From an uncultured Pseudoalteromonas sp. (lineage in GTDB: Bacteria > Pseudomonadota > Gammaproteobacteria > Enterobacterales > Alteromonadaceae), in contig CANLRB010000013.1 in assembly GCA_947493455.1 (NCBI GenBank), forward strand, positions 1-64,000: 64,000 bases of DNA, read 5' to 3'. Position numbers and translations under genes: made by a program. Positions 25,227-34,547 of the stretch are shown in pieces. The stretch's first letter is position 1. Each line of letters begins with the position of its first letter. The notes under the pieces are model-generated. The model did not search any database and was not told where the DNA came from. It was given only the letters and a program-made list of their open reading frames with translations.

Positions 25227-26588
25227 TTTCGCTTGTTTATAGCTCGCTTCTAATTGATAGAGGCGTTTACGAATGAGCCACAGTACCACTAACGAAGGGA
25301 TTACCATGAGTGCCGTGACGGCAAAAAAGAGCGCCCAATCACCGTCGAGCCAATCATCGATAACAACACCTGAGTAACTTGATAATAAGGTACGACTGAG
25401 GTTGCCCAACGATGCTAATAACGCATAATGAGTAGCACTAAACGCTCTGTCACAGAGCATTGAAATGAAGGCAACCATTGCTACAAGTGACCAAGCTTGG
25501 GTAAAGCCATCGACGACTATCGCGATGCCATAGAGCCACTCTTTCGGGCCTTGTATCGCAATAATTGAAAACATTAAATTACTTGCAGCCATAGCAATGC
25601 CACTAATAAACAATCCTTTTACAATGCCATAGCGGGTGTTAAACAAACTGCCTAAAAAGGCAAAAACAATGGTAATTAAGCCAGTTCCAAGCTTAGAGTA
25701 AGTCGCGATTTGCGAATTTGAAAAGCCAATTTCTTTATAAAAGACAATCGACATGCGGCCCAAAAAGGCTTCACCGACTTTAAAAAAGAAGATAAAGGCA
25801 AGTAGAGCGAGCGCAGTTTTTACACCGTTTCGTATAAAAAAGGCCTTGATAGGATCGACTAAAGTAACCATTAACCACGCGGCGAGCTTTGCAAAGTTAT
25901 TATTATTTTGTAAGCGGGCCAAATAGGCTTGTTCGTGTTCCAACTGAATTTGTTCGCGGTTTGTTTTTGGTTCGTCTGCCCATAAAACACCGACCATCAA
26001 TGCCACCATGACACCGGCTAAAATAAGGTAGACACTTGGCCAACTTATATAGTCGGCGAAGTAAAAAGGTAACGCACCAAGTAAGGCATAACCGCTCCAC
26101 CATCCTGATGTGGCCATCGTTGCTGCTGCTGTGGTTTTATGGTTTTCTTGTTCAGATAAGGTGTCGATGCGAAATGCATCGATTGCAATGTCCTGTGTCG
26201 CACCGGCAAGGGTAATCGCAAAACAACATGCTGCGACCAACCAAAGCTGCTCTTTTATCTCGAGTTGGCTCATTACAAGTGTGGCACATAAAATAATGAT
26301 TTGTGTTATAAAAATCCAACTGCGTCGCTGTCCAAGCCAACCATAAAGCACCGGTAACTTTATGCGGTCGACAAGTGGCGACCAAAGAAAATTGACCGTG
26401 TAGCATGCGAACACAATGCCAAATAGGCCGATCGTTGACCGAGATAGGTTTTCATCCTTTAGCCAAGCTGACATGACCGAGCTGGCTAAAACCCACGGAA
26501 AGCCACTTGCAAGACCAAATACAAATATATTAATTAGCCGCTTGTCTTTAAAATATCCAAAGTATTGGCGAAGAGATACATTGCTCAT
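25224..26588 (-). CDS. ampG: AmpG-type muropeptide permease (MFS)
   Basis: Inner-membrane permease that imports anhydro-muropeptides for cell-wall recycling, 454 residues with about 12 or more helices. Family signatures are YFKDKRLINIFVFGLASGFP (N-terminus), FLWSPLVDRIKLP (~68-80), GQRRSWIFITQ (~86-96), AGATQDIAIDAFRID (~129-143) and the C-terminal CDRAFSATHYALLASLGNLSR region. E. coli AmpG is longer (491), but the central features agree. In species with an inducible AmpC, AmpG also supplies the inducer; no ampC/ampR is seen here. The ribosome site is weak. It stands alone between two terminators. Confidence 0.9.
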   Translation of the reverse strand: MSNVSLRQYFGYFKDKRLINIFVFGLASGFPWVLASSVMSAWLKDENLSRSTIGLFGIVFACYTVNFLWSPLVDRIKLPVLYGWLGQRRSWIFITQIIILCATLVMSQLEIKEQLWLVAACCFAITLAGATQDIAIDAFRIDTLSEQENHKTTAAATMATSGWWSGYALLGALPFYFADYISWPSVYLILAGVMVALMVGVLWADEPKTNREQIQLEHEQAYLARLQNNNNFAKLAAWLMVTLVDPIKAFFIRNGVKTALALLAFIFFFKVGEAFLGRMSIVFYKEIGFSNSQIATYSKLGTGLITIVFAFLGSLFNTRYGIVKGLFISGIAMAASNLMFSIIAIQGPKEWLYGIAIVVDGFTQAWSLVAMVAFISMLCDRAFSATHYALLASLGNLSRTLLSSYSGVVIDDWLDGDWALFFAVTALMVIPSLVVLWLIRKRLYQLEASYKQAK

Positions 26589-26612
26589 AAGTAATTATTT
26601 TTCTTATTTTAA

Positions 26613-26634
26613 AAAGAGGCAATGGCCTCTTTAT
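26613..26634 (-). terminator. Terminator of the rlmG-yajG-ppi transcription unit
   Basis: An 8-bp stem, AAAGAGGC with GCCTCTTT and a 4-base loop. On the minus strand it is followed by a T run. It lies 23-45 bases past the cyclophilin stop. Confidence 0.85.
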
Positions 26635-26656
26635 TAAGGTTTTCTGTAAGTAGCGA

Positions 26657-27271
26657 TTACTCAGCCATAGGAAGGACTTGTGCTTTTAATATCACCACCG
26701 GTGTTTTTGGCACAAAGCACCATCCTAATTTCTCATGACAGCCTGTTTCAACTCGCATTATTTTATCGAGTGTTTCAGTGCCTTCCATCACGTAGCCAAA
26801 CACTGCAAAGCCCCATTCTCTACCCGGATTCAAATGATCGTTATCATTCATGTTAAAGAAAAACTGGCGAGTTGCAGAATGCGGTTTGCGGTCTTGGTAT
26901 GCCATTGCAATGGTGTACATATCATTTTTCAAGCCATTGCCGCTTTCATTGGGAATAGTTGGGCCCATATAAGCGCCATCGTACTCTTTATCGTAACCCC
27001 CACCTTGGATGACGAAATCACGCTCTTGTTCGGCGTCGTGTTCAACACGGTGAAAAACGGTATCTTCATAACCACCGTCAACCACATAAGTTAAAAAGTT
27101 ATTTACTGTAATTGGTGCTTTGCGGCGATCGAGTTCAACAACAATATTTCCCATTGAGGTGGTTAGTTTTACTTGCGGAAATGCATTGTCCTTTTGAATA
27201 AATTCACCTTTAGTTTGTGCACCCACGATACTCGTCACAAACAGCAAAAAGAAACTCACAAAATATTTCAT
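26657..27271 (-). CDS. Periplasmic peptidyl-prolyl cis-trans isomerase, cyclophilin type
   Basis: A 204-residue cyclophilin with a signal peptide (MKYFVSFFLLFVTSIVGAQ, cleavage near residue 18), so it acts on proteins in the periplasm. The core VKLTTSMGNIVVELDRRKAP, TVNNFLTYVVDGGYEDTVFH and FVIQGGG segments contain the conserved Phe and Gln. SATRQFFFNMNDNDHLNP and WGFAVFGYVMEGTETLDKI complete the fold. It resembles PpiA in size and location. It lies three bases after the yajG-like gene, with AGGA before the ATG, and ends the operon. Confidence 0.92.
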   Translation of the reverse strand: MKYFVSFFLLFVTSIVGAQTKGEFIQKDNAFPQVKLTTSMGNIVVELDRRKAPITVNNFLTYVVDGGYEDTVFHRVEHDAEQERDFVIQGGGYDKEYDGAYMGPTIPNESGNGLKNDMYTIAMAYQDRKPHSATRQFFFNMNDNDHLNPGREWGFAVFGYVMEGTETLDKIMRVETGCHEKLGWCFVPKTPVVILKAQVLPMAE

Positions 27272-27274
27272 CGT

Positions 27275-27826
27275 CTATCCTTGTAAAAATTGGATTACTT
27301 CAGGGTCTAGCATCATACGATCAATGATATTTTCTAACAATCGATTCATTTGGCTTTCGACTTTCGCTTTATCATAACTAAATGGGCCTTCTGCATTATG
27401 ATTTCCCGTATAGTGTTTTGAAAAAGTCTGCCCAGCGTGTGACATTTTTAGTTCAATATCCACAGTACCGCTACTTGCATGCTTATGCAGTTGCTGTTCA
27501 ATACCAGTGTGAAGTTGGTGAAGAACAATTTCAATTTGATGATTTGCTTGTGCTGTAATAATACTGCCGCGACGTGTAAATGCATCACTAAAACTTTGCG
27601 TTAAGTTGGGGACTAATTGTTTGCTTGGTAGTGCCTCTTGACGGTCGGCGTAGTTAACTGTGACGGTCGTATTAGTATTTCGTTTATCGAGTACTGTTAA
27701 TGTTGCAGGTACACTAAATGCGGCTGCATGAGATACCGTATAATTGGGCAACAGAATAATATTTTGAGGGGTACTTTGGCAGCCAATCAAAGTAGCCAAC
27801 GATAAAGCAATAATATAGTTTTTCAT
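27275..27826 (-). CDS. YajG-family lipoprotein
   Basis: A 183-residue outer-membrane-type lipoprotein of the YajG family. The signal is MKNYIIALSLATLIGCQSTP, with Cys16 acylated. The NYADRQEALPSKQLVPNLTQ region and the middle part QIEIVLHQLHTGIEQQL agree with YajG. Residues after Cys are Gln-Ser, which does not favour inner-membrane retention. YajG function is unknown; in enterobacteria it sits next to ampG, and here too ampG is only two genes away. Its ATG overlaps the rlmG stop codon by one base (TAATG), so translation is coupled. Confidence 0.8.
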   Translation of the reverse strand: MKNYIIALSLATLIGCQSTPQNIILLPNYTVSHAAAFSVPATLTVLDKRNTNTTVTVNYADRQEALPSKQLVPNLTQSFSDAFTRRGSIITAQANHQIEIVLHQLHTGIEQQLHKHASSGTVDIELKMSHAGQTFSKHYTGNHNAEGPFSYDKAKVESQMNRLLENIIDRMMLDPEVIQFLQG

Positions 27827-28980
27827 TATGTTCTCTTTTTTGCGCTTAAAACAACAAATTTTTTATTTGAACCCAATAACTTATAACCGCCAAATAGGCG
27901 TTTGAGCTTTTCGTGGTAATCGAGGTGGCGATTGCCAACAATTCTAATTTCGCCGCCTTCACGTAGCACTTTGTGTGCATCAACAAACATTTGCCAAGCG
28001 ATATGATCTGTGACGGCTTGTTGCTGGTGAAATGGCGGATTACACAATACAAAATCTTGGCTATTAGGTTTAAAGTTACTAAGACAATCATTTTGTACAA
28101 AAGTGCTGTTTTCGAGCATTTCTGGTAGGTTTTTCTCTACATTATATTTAGCCGAGGCAACCGCCATCGCTGATTCATCGACAAACGTGACCTGCGCTTG
28201 TGGGCACTTGGCAAGGGTTAATAAGCCAATAACACCGTTGCCACAGCCTAAATCTACAATTCGTTTCGCCTTTGTTGTTTGCGGTAAATAATTTATAAAA
28301 AAGCGCGCGCCAATGTCCAACGAATCGCGACTAAATACATTGGCATGGTTGTAAATAGTGTAGTCTGTTTTTTCTAAAGGCCAGCTGGTTGGGTACTTCG
28401 ATTGCTGAGGCTTGTTGATTTGTTTTGTAAAAATAAGCCGTGCTTTTTTTACCGCGAGCGAAGTTGTTGTTTGCCCCATAAAGCGTTCAAATTGATTGAG
28501 TGTTGAACTATGGATTTCTTTAACCTTTCCGGAACCAATAAGTGGCGTATTGGTTTTTAAACTGCTACTTAATTTTGCTAAAAGGTGTGTCAAATAGCCG
28601 CTGTTTTTCGGTATTTTAATGATCACTAAATCGATATCCGCGGGAATATCATCAAGTGCAGAAATATACTGAATATTGTCGTTTTCAATTTGGTTCTGTT
28701 CGCGGTTGTATTGTGTTGCTTGTGTTGAAATATACGAATCGCTTAAAAAAGTTTGTTGAGAGTCGCCAAAAAAACAGCTTAAGGCACCAAAAGCATCATT
28801 GATAATAAGCACATGCTTGGCTGAAATATTATTTTCTAAGCAATGGTTGGCGATGTATTCGTCAGCAGCATCCCATGCTTGCAAGCTACGGTTTTTTTGA
28901 TTTATTGGAAATCGTGCGAGCTGAAAAGTTTTGTCTGCAAGCGTTGCTTGTAATGCGTTAGTTTGGCATGCTTCGTTCAT
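27826..28980 (-). CDS. rlmG: 23S rRNA (guanine-1835-N2)-methyltransferase RlmG
   Basis: A 384-residue SAM-dependent methyltransferase that modifies G1835 of 23S rRNA. It has two tandem methyltransferase-like domains, as in E. coli RlmG (378): a degenerate N-terminal one (~1-190, with FGALSCFFGD and DIDLVIIKIPKN) and an active C-terminal one with VDLGCGNGVIGLLTL (~237-251), the acidic FVDES, and the catalytic NPPFHQ (~308-313). ATG 28980 has AGG about 10 bases upstream. It is the first gene of a three-gene operon and is divergent from alkB. Confidence 0.92.
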   Translation of the reverse strand: MNEACQTNALQATLADKTFQLARFPINQKNRSLQAWDAADEYIANHCLENNISAKHVLIINDAFGALSCFFGDSQQTFLSDSYISTQATQYNREQNQIENDNIQYISALDDIPADIDLVIIKIPKNSGYLTHLLAKLSSSLKTNTPLIGSGKVKEIHSSTLNQFERFMGQTTTSLAVKKARLIFTKQINKPQQSKYPTSWPLEKTDYTIYNHANVFSRDSLDIGARFFINYLPQTTKAKRIVDLGCGNGVIGLLTLAKCPQAQVTFVDESAMAVASAKYNVEKNLPEMLENSTFVQNDCLSNFKPNSQDFVLCNPPFHQQQAVTDHIAWQMFVDAHKVLREGGEIRIVGNRHLDYHEKLKRLFGGYKLLGSNKKFVVLSAKKRT

Positions 28981-29018
28981 GGTGTAGAGCCTTAATTCTA
29001 TTCTGAGGGGATTTTAGC

Positions 29019-29609
29019 ATGGCTTGTAGCCAATCCGATACCATCGAATTGCCTGCTTGTTTTGAGTATATTGCAAACTGTATTCAAGGTGATAAAGCAA
29101 GTATGTTATACGCGCAGCTTATGCATACAGTAAATTGGCAACAACCTGAACTTCTGATTTTTGATAAACTCCATAAAATTCCGCGCAAGCAATACTTTAT
29201 GGGAGATGCAGGGTTAAGTTATCAATATTCTAAACAGATCTTTTTTGCACAGCCCTGGCACAACAATGTATTGCAGCTCGCTAACTTGCTTTCAAAAAAA
29301 TTGAATACCCCGTTTAACGTTGCTTTGCTAAATTATTACCGTGATGGTGACGACCGTATGGGGTGGCATGCTGATGACGAACCTGAGTTAGGCAACATGC
29401 CAGTTATTGCATCCGTTTCATTGGGGGCAACACGCAAGTTTAAAATTCGCAAAAATGATACGAAAAAAGTGATTGATATAAATTTGGTTCATGGTAGTTG
29501 TTTAGTGATGTCAGAGGATAGTCAACGAGATTACCAACATAGCTTACCAATTCAAAAAAAAGTAAAACAAGGTCGAATAAATATAACGTTTCGGTACTTG
29601 CGTCAATAA
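29019..29609 (+). CDS. alkB: AlkB-like 2-oxoglutarate/Fe(II) dioxygenase
   Basis: A 196-residue oxygenase of the AlkB family, which removes alkyl groups from DNA or RNA bases by oxidative demethylation. Iron ligands are HADDE (His and Asp, ~122-124) and the His of YQHSLP (~178), and the 2-oxoglutarate Arg is in GRINITFRYL (~187-193). NYYRDGDDRMGWHADDEPEL is the classic nucleotide-recognition and HxD segment. It most resembles the ALKBH2/3-like bacterial group (GATRKFKIR strand). It is divergent from rlmG with only 38 bases between. The gene symbol is a family name; orthology to E. coli alkB is not claimed. Confidence 0.9.
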   Translation: MACSQSDTIELPACFEYIANCIQGDKASMLYAQLMHTVNWQQPELLIFDKLHKIPRKQYFMGDAGLSYQYSKQIFFAQPWHNNVLQLANLLSKKLNTPFNVALLNYYRDGDDRMGWHADDEPELGNMPVIASVSLGATRKFKIRKNDTKKVIDINLVHGSCLVMSEDSQRDYQHSLPIQKKVKQGRINITFRYLRQ

Positions 29610-29700
29610 AGCACCTGATATTTAGATAAAAGCCTCGGAAATTACCTCTTTATTCTATGAGTTGGTATAATGCGCGTTTTAATCCTAATCGAGTTTAGTT

Positions 29701-30018
29701 ATGACGATGCAACATCAAATCCATACCAAATTAAACAATGCATTGGCTCCTCAGTATCTTGATGTGATCAATGAAAGTCATATGCATGCCAGAGGGCAGG
29801 ATTCACATTTTAAAGTCGTGATTGTAACGCCTGAGTTTTCAGGGCTACGACTGCTGCAACGCCACCGTAAAGTAAATGAAATTTTGGCTGATGAACTCGC
29901 CCATGATATTCATGCACTCGCTATTCACACATACACGCCCGAAGAATGGAGTGAGCGCGAAGATGCGCCTCAGTCACCAAATTGTTTAGGTGGCTCAAAA
30001 TTTGACACTCCGTCTTAA
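29701..30018 (+). CDS. bolA: BolA family protein
   Basis: A 105-residue member of the BolA family, which partners monothiol glutaredoxins in iron handling and affects cell shape and stress response. The fold landmarks are QIHTKLNNALAPQYLDVINE, SHMHARGQDSHFKVVIVTPE with the conserved His residues, FSGLRLLQRHRKVNEILADE and HALAIHTYTPEEW. The C-terminal tail (SEREDAPQSPNCLGGSK) is typical of BolA proper rather than IbaG. It is monocistronic, about 90 bases downstream of alkB, with no strong ribosome site. Confidence 0.93.
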   Translation: MTMQHQIHTKLNNALAPQYLDVINESHMHARGQDSHFKVVIVTPEFSGLRLLQRHRKVNEILADELAHDIHALAIHTYTPEEWSEREDAPQSPNCLGGSKFDTPS

Positions 30019-30151
30019 TAACTTTGTATAAAAAAAGTACCGCAGATTAGATTCGCTATAAATTAGCCCTGTTCCGTCTATATATAAGGTTTATTAGGGG
30101 TTAATAACATGTTAAATTCTTATTTTTTAGCAATTACAATAATAAGAACTT

Positions 30152-30676
30152 ATGCTTGGGGTACTTTCTTTTACTTCTAAAACTATCGACTTAGTCATTG
30201 AGCGCCTAGGTCGAGCTGTTGCCTGGTTGTGCCTATTTATGGTGCTCATCACATTTGCAATTGTTGTCCTTCGCTATGGTTTCAGCTTAGGTTGGATCGC
30301 ATTACAAGAATCAGTACTTTATCTTCACGCGGCGTTCTTTATGCTCGGTTGTAGCTATGCATTGCAACACAATGAACATGTTCGCGTTGATATTTTTTAT
30401 CGAAAAATGTCGCAAAAAAAACAAGCAATCGTCAATCTAGTTGGTCATTTGGCTCTTTTGTGGCCCGTTGCGCTATTTATTTTATTGATGAGTTTTGATT
30501 ACGTTGCCGTTTCGTGGCGTATCGGTGAAGAATCTCAAGAAGCAGGTGGATTGCCGTTTGTTTATTTGCTAAAAGCACTCATTCCGCTGCTATCAATCAC
30601 GCTATTGCTGCAAAGTCTTTCGGAAATTTGTAAAAACATTTTGGTTATCGTGCCGCAAACTAAGGAGCAGCAATAA
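30152..30676 (+). CDS. TRAP transporter small permease (DctQ type)
   Basis: Q component of a tripartite ATP-independent periplasmic transporter: 174 residues, four membrane helices (~22-45, 58-75, 97-119, 139-160). The VLRYGFSLGWIALQESVLYLH stretch and the FVYLLKALIPLLS segment are typical of the COG4665 group. It opens a three-gene operon (small permease, large permease, binding protein). Its stop overlaps the next ATG at base 30676. The ribosome site is weak. Confidence 0.92.
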   Translation: MLGVLSFTSKTIDLVIERLGRAVAWLCLFMVLITFAIVVLRYGFSLGWIALQESVLYLHAAFFMLGCSYALQHNEHVRVDIFYRKMSQKKQAIVNLVGHLALLWPVALFILLMSFDYVAVSWRIGEESQEAGGLPFVYLLKALIPLLSITLLLQSLSEICKNILVIVPQTKEQQ

Positions 30677-32055
30677 TGGAGTATATGGCACTTTATTTAT
30701 TTTTAGCGGTTTGCTTGGTATTGCTGCTTGGCTTCCCCGTGGCTTTTTCACTGGCTGGTACCGCACTTATTTTTGCCGGTATTGGCAGTTTTTTTGATGT
30801 GTTTGACGGTGCTTTTTTGCATGCTCTGCCAAATAGACTCTTTGGTATCGTTTCAAATACCACGTTAATTGCCGTTCCACTGTTTGTCTTTATGGGCGTG
30901 ATGCTCGAGAAATCGAAAGTTGCTGAAAACCTTCTCGATGCCATGGCAGTTGTAATGGGTAAGCAAAAAGCAGGTATGGGCATTGCCGTTACGTTGGTTG
31001 GTATGCTGCTTGCTGCGAGTACGGGCATTGTTGGTGCCACTGTTGTGACAATGGGGTTATTAGCTTTACCAACTATGATGAAGCGCGGTTATAGTGCTCA
31101 ATATAGTAGTGGCATTATTGCGGCAACGGGCACCTTGGGGCAAATAATTCCGCCGTCAATCGCGCTAGTGTTATTAGGCGATGTATTATCAAGTAGTTAT
31201 CAACAAGCACAGTTAAATATGGGCATATTTTCTCCAGAAAATGTTAGCGTAGGTGACTTATTTGCTGGGGCCGTGATCCCGGGTCTGATTTTAGTGGTGC
31301 TTTATATTGTTTATTCACTTGGTGTAGCTTGGCTTAAGCCTGAACAAGTTCCGGCGTTACTTGATGAAGACATTGAACATATTAAACAACGTAAAAAAGT
31401 ATCATTGTTTGTCGCGCTAGTTCCGCCGTTAATGTTAATCGTGGTGGTACTTGGTTCTATTTTATTTGGCTTAGCGACACCGACGGAAGCCGCTGGTGTC
31501 GGTGCATTTGGTGCAATTATTCTGGCTATTTGGCAAAAACAATTCACTTTACACAACTTGCGAGCCGTTATGCAGAGCACATTAAAAGTTACCTCGATGG
31601 TCTTTATGATCCTCATTGGTGCTTCGCTGTTTTCATTGGTGTTTAGAGGATTCGGTGGAGAAGAGTTAATTGCATCTGTTTTTGAGAGCTTGCCGGGTGG
31701 CGCATTTACCGCCATGTTGTTAGTGATGTTGGTGATGTTTTTACTCGGGTTCATTTTGGATTTCATCGAAATCACATTTGTGGTTGTTCCGATTGTAGCG
31801 CCGATATTATTAATGATGGGCATCGATCCAATTTGGCTTGGCATTATGATTGCTGTTAACTTGCAAACGTCGTTTTTAACACCTCCTTTTGGTTTTGCAT
31901 TATTTTATTTACGCGGTGTTGCCGATAAAAGCATTTTGACATCAGATATTTATAAAGGCGTCATACCATTTATTATTATTCAACTTATTTTACTGATATT
32001 AATGTCTTTATTTCCTGAATTGGTAACTTGGTTACCGACTCAGTTATATGGATAA
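30676..32055 (+). CDS. TRAP transporter large permease (DctM type)
   Basis: M component, 459 residues with about 12-13 helices; it carries out Na+-driven substrate transport together with the small permease. Signatures are LFLAVCLVLLLGFPVAFSLA (N-terminus), AVPLFVFMGVMLEKS (~72-86), GTLGQIIPPSIALVLLGD (~151-168), GLATPTEAAGVGAFGA (~264-279) and NLQTSFLTPPFGFALFYLRG (~394-413). The inserted charged loop near EDIEHIKQRKKVS is usual in the COG4664 group. It overlaps the gene before it by one base and the reading frame in front of the next gene by a few bases. Confidence 0.95.
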   Translation: MEYMALYLFLAVCLVLLLGFPVAFSLAGTALIFAGIGSFFDVFDGAFLHALPNRLFGIVSNTTLIAVPLFVFMGVMLEKSKVAENLLDAMAVVMGKQKAGMGIAVTLVGMLLAASTGIVGATVVTMGLLALPTMMKRGYSAQYSSGIIAATGTLGQIIPPSIALVLLGDVLSSSYQQAQLNMGIFSPENVSVGDLFAGAVIPGLILVVLYIVYSLGVAWLKPEQVPALLDEDIEHIKQRKKVSLFVALVPPLMLIVVVLGSILFGLATPTEAAGVGAFGAIILAIWQKQFTLHNLRAVMQSTLKVTSMVFMILIGASLFSLVFRGFGGEELIASVFESLPGGAFTAMLLVMLVMFLLGFILDFIEITFVVVPIVAPILLMMGIDPIWLGIMIAVNLQTSFLTPPFGFALFYLRGVADKSILTSDIYKGVIPFIIIQLILLILMSLFPELVTWLPTQLYG

Positions 32056-32071
32056 GGAGCAAGGAGAAGTT

Positions 32072-33169
32072 ATGAAAAAGTTTACATTGGCTGTGGTCGG
32101 CCTTGTAGCTGCGTTGGCCTTAGCGGGCTGTGGCAATGATAAGAGTGAACAAGCCGCTGCAAAAGGCGCAATGCAAGCACAGCAAACATTTGAATGGAAG
32201 TTGGTAACTAGCTGGCCAAAAAATTATCCTGGGCTTGGCACAGCCCCTGAACGTTTTGCGAAAAATGTTGAGGCGATGAGTAATGGACGTCTTAAGGTTA
32301 AAGTGTATGGCGCTGGCGAATTGGTTCCTGGCTTTGAAGTATTTGATACCGTATCAAGTGGTACTGCTGAAATGGGACACAGTGCAGCCTATTATTGGAA
32401 AGGCAAAATACCGGCTGCCCAATTTTTTACTGCAATTCCATTTGGCATGAATGCGCAAGAGGTTAATGGTTGGTTGCATCATGGCGGCGGTATGGAGCTA
32501 TGGCAAGAGCTATATGCACCGTATAACTTAATCCCAGCAGCGGGAGGTAATACCGGTGTGCAAATGGCAGGGTGGTTTAAAAAGGAAATTAACTCCGTTG
32601 CTGATCTACAAGGCTTAAAAATGCGTATCCCGGGCCTTGGCGGTGAAGTACTTAGTAAGTTAGGTGGTGTACCATTGTCGCTCACTGGTGGTGAAATATT
32701 CACGGCATTGCAAACAGGCACTATTGATGCAACTGAATGGGTTGGCCCTTATAATGACCTTGCATTTGGTTTGAATAAAGCAGCAGAATTTTACTATTAC
32801 TCAGGCTGGCACGAGCCTGGCGCTAATTTAGAGTTTTTAATTAACAAAACGGCGTATGAAAAATTGCCAAAAGATTTACAGGCTATTGTTACCGCTGCAA
32901 CACGTGTTGCGAACCAAGACATGCTTGACGAATACACCGCGCGCAACAACTCAGCGCTTGAGCAATTAAAATCAAAGCACAATGTGAAACTTAGAGCGTT
33001 CCCACCGGAAGTAATGCAAGCTCTGCGTCAAGCGAATCAAGAAGTACTCACTGAACTCGCTGAAAATGATCAGCAAGTCGCTAAGGTATGGCAGTCATAC
33101 CAGGCATTTTTAGAGCAAGTGAAAGTGTACCATGCGATTTCTGAGTTAGAGTATTATAAGAATCGCTAA
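32072..33169 (+). CDS. TRAP transporter solute-binding lipoprotein (DctP family)
   Basis: P component, 365 residues. The lipobox LALAGC with Cys20 anchors it to the membrane rather than leaving it free in the periplasm. The mature part has the COG4663 (TakP/FcbT1-like) features: WKLVTSWPKNYPGLG, GHSAAYYWKGKIPAAQFF, ADLQGLKMRIPGLGGEVL with the substrate-binding Arg, and GTIDATEWVGPYND. Members of this group bind 2-oxo acids, lactate or aromatic acids, so a small organic acid is likely but unproven. The frame runs back to 32048; ATG 32072 is chosen because it starts the signal peptide and has AAGGAGAAG upstream. Confidence 0.92.
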   Translation: MKKFTLAVVGLVAALALAGCGNDKSEQAAAKGAMQAQQTFEWKLVTSWPKNYPGLGTAPERFAKNVEAMSNGRLKVKVYGAGELVPGFEVFDTVSSGTAEMGHSAAYYWKGKIPAAQFFTAIPFGMNAQEVNGWLHHGGGMELWQELYAPYNLIPAAGGNTGVQMAGWFKKEINSVADLQGLKMRIPGLGGEVLSKLGGVPLSLTGGEIFTALQTGTIDATEWVGPYNDLAFGLNKAAEFYYYSGWHEPGANLEFLINKTAYEKLPKDLQAIVTAATRVANQDMLDEYTARNNSALEQLKSKHNVKLRAFPPEVMQALRQANQEVLTELAENDQQVAKVWQSYQAFLEQVKVYHAISELEYYKNR

Positions 33170-33185
33170 CTAATCGTTTAGATAT

Positions 33186-33214
33186 AAAAAATGGCATCAT
33201 AGATGTCATTTTTT
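33186..33214 (+). terminator. Terminator of the TRAP operon
   Basis: A 13-bp A/T-flanked stem, AAAAAATGGCATC with GATGTCATTTTTT and a 3-base loop, ending in a T run. Confidence 0.85.
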
Positions 33215-33301
33215 GTTTTTATTTAAAGCTGATCAGACCTGTTTAGAGTGTGATTGCTTTAAACTAGCAGCAATTTTATTAGGTAAAAGTGGAATCAACT
33301 T

Positions 33302-34492
33302 ATGGTTATTAAGCCTAAAATTCGTGGATTTATTTGTACTAACGCACACCCAGTAGGCTGTGCAGCTCATGTTCAAGAGCAAATTGATTATGTAAAAGCA
33401 CAAGGCCCAATTGAGAATGGTCCTAAAAATGTGCTAGTGATTGGAGCATCAACAGGCTATGGCCTTGCATCACGTATTACTGCAACATTTGGTGCAGGCG
33501 CAAATACTTTAGGTATTTTCTTTGAAAAAGAAGGTACCGAAAAACGCACAGGCTCTGCTGGCTGGTATAACACAGCTGCATTTCAAGCAGCAGCTGAAGA
33601 CGCAGGCGTTTATTCTAAAAACATTAACGGCGATGCGTTTTCAAACGAATTAAAACAAAAAACAATTGAAACAATTAAAGCTGATTTAGGCAAAGTTGAC
33701 CTCGTAATTTATAGCTTGGCATCACCACGTCGTACCGATCCAGAAACCGGTGAAGTGTATTCGTCAACGTTAAAGCCAATTGGTGAAGCAATTACGACGA
33801 AAAACTTAAATACCTCTAAGCGCGTAATTGATGAAGTCACTGTGGAAGCGGCAAATGAAGATGAAATCGCTAATACAGTAAAAGTCATGGGCGGCGAAGA
33901 TTGGGAGCTTTGGATTAATGCGCTGAGCGAAGCAGGCGTGTTATCTGATAACTTTAAAACCACTGCGTATACTTATATTGGTAAAGAGCTTACATGGCCA
34001 ATCTACGGGCACGCAACAATTGGTAAAGCAAAAGAAGATTTAGACCGCGCCGCAAGTGCAATTAAAACGTCTACATCATCAATTAATGGTGAAGCATATG
34101 TATCGTCATTAAATGCGGTTGTTACGCAAGCGAGTTCTGCGATTCCAATTATGCCGCTTTACATTTCAGCGCTCTTTAAAGTGATGAAAGAAGACGGTAC
34201 GTACGAAGGCACAATTGAACAAATTCATGGTCTGTTTACTGAAAACCTGTATGGCGATTCACCGCGTTTTGATGACGGCGGCCACCTATTCCAAAACTAC
34301 AAAGAGCTTGAAGATAATGTACAAGCACGCGTTCAAACGGTGTGGGATACAGTGGATACAGATACCATTGACGAGCTGACAGATTACGTGAGTTACCACG
34401 GCGAGTTCTTACGTCTGTTTGGTTTTGGTATTGATAGCGTTGATTATGAAGCTGATGTCTCTGCAGTAGTTGATATCAACAACCTCGTTTAA
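33302..34492 (+). CDS. fabV: NADH-dependent trans-2-enoyl-CoA/ACP reductase FabV
   Basis: Catalyses the last reduction of the fatty-acid elongation cycle, 396 residues. FabV is the large, triclosan-tolerant SDR-type alternative to FabI. Signatures are [20 protein letters not shown] (N-terminus), [16 protein letters not shown] (NADH site, ~44-59), [14 protein letters not shown] (~138-151) and the active-site region ending [20 protein letters not shown], with Tyr and a downstream Lys spaced as in FabV (Tx8K). A fabI gene is not in the window, so it is unknown whether this is the only enoyl reductase. It is monocistronic between two terminators. Confidence 0.96.
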   Translation: MVIKPKIRGFICTNAHPVGCAAHVQEQIDYVKAQGPIENGPKNVLVIGASTGYGLASRITATFGAGANTLGIFFEKEGTEKRTGSAGWYNTAAFQAAAEDAGVYSKNINGDAFSNELKQKTIETIKADLGKVDLVIYSLASPRRTDPETGEVYSSTLKPIGEAITTKNLNTSKRVIDEVTVEAANEDEIANTVKVMGGEDWELWINALSEAGVLSDNFKTTAYTYIGKELTWPIYGHATIGKAKEDLDRAASAIKTSTSSINGEAYVSSLNAVVTQASSAIPIMPLYISALFKVMKEDGTYEGTIEQIHGLFTENLYGDSPRFDDGGHLFQNYKELEDNVQARVQTVWDTVDTDTIDELTDYVSYHGEFLRLFGFGIDSVDYEADVSAVVDINNLV

Positions 34493-34508
34493 TTAGCTTA
34501 ATTGTAAG

Positions 34509-34547
34509 AGCGGCATAGGGCATAAGTTGTTCTATGTCGCTTTTTTT
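34509..34547 (+). terminator. Terminator of fabV
   Basis: AGCGGCATAG pairs with CTATGTCGCT across a 13-base loop, followed by seven T. Confidence 0.8.
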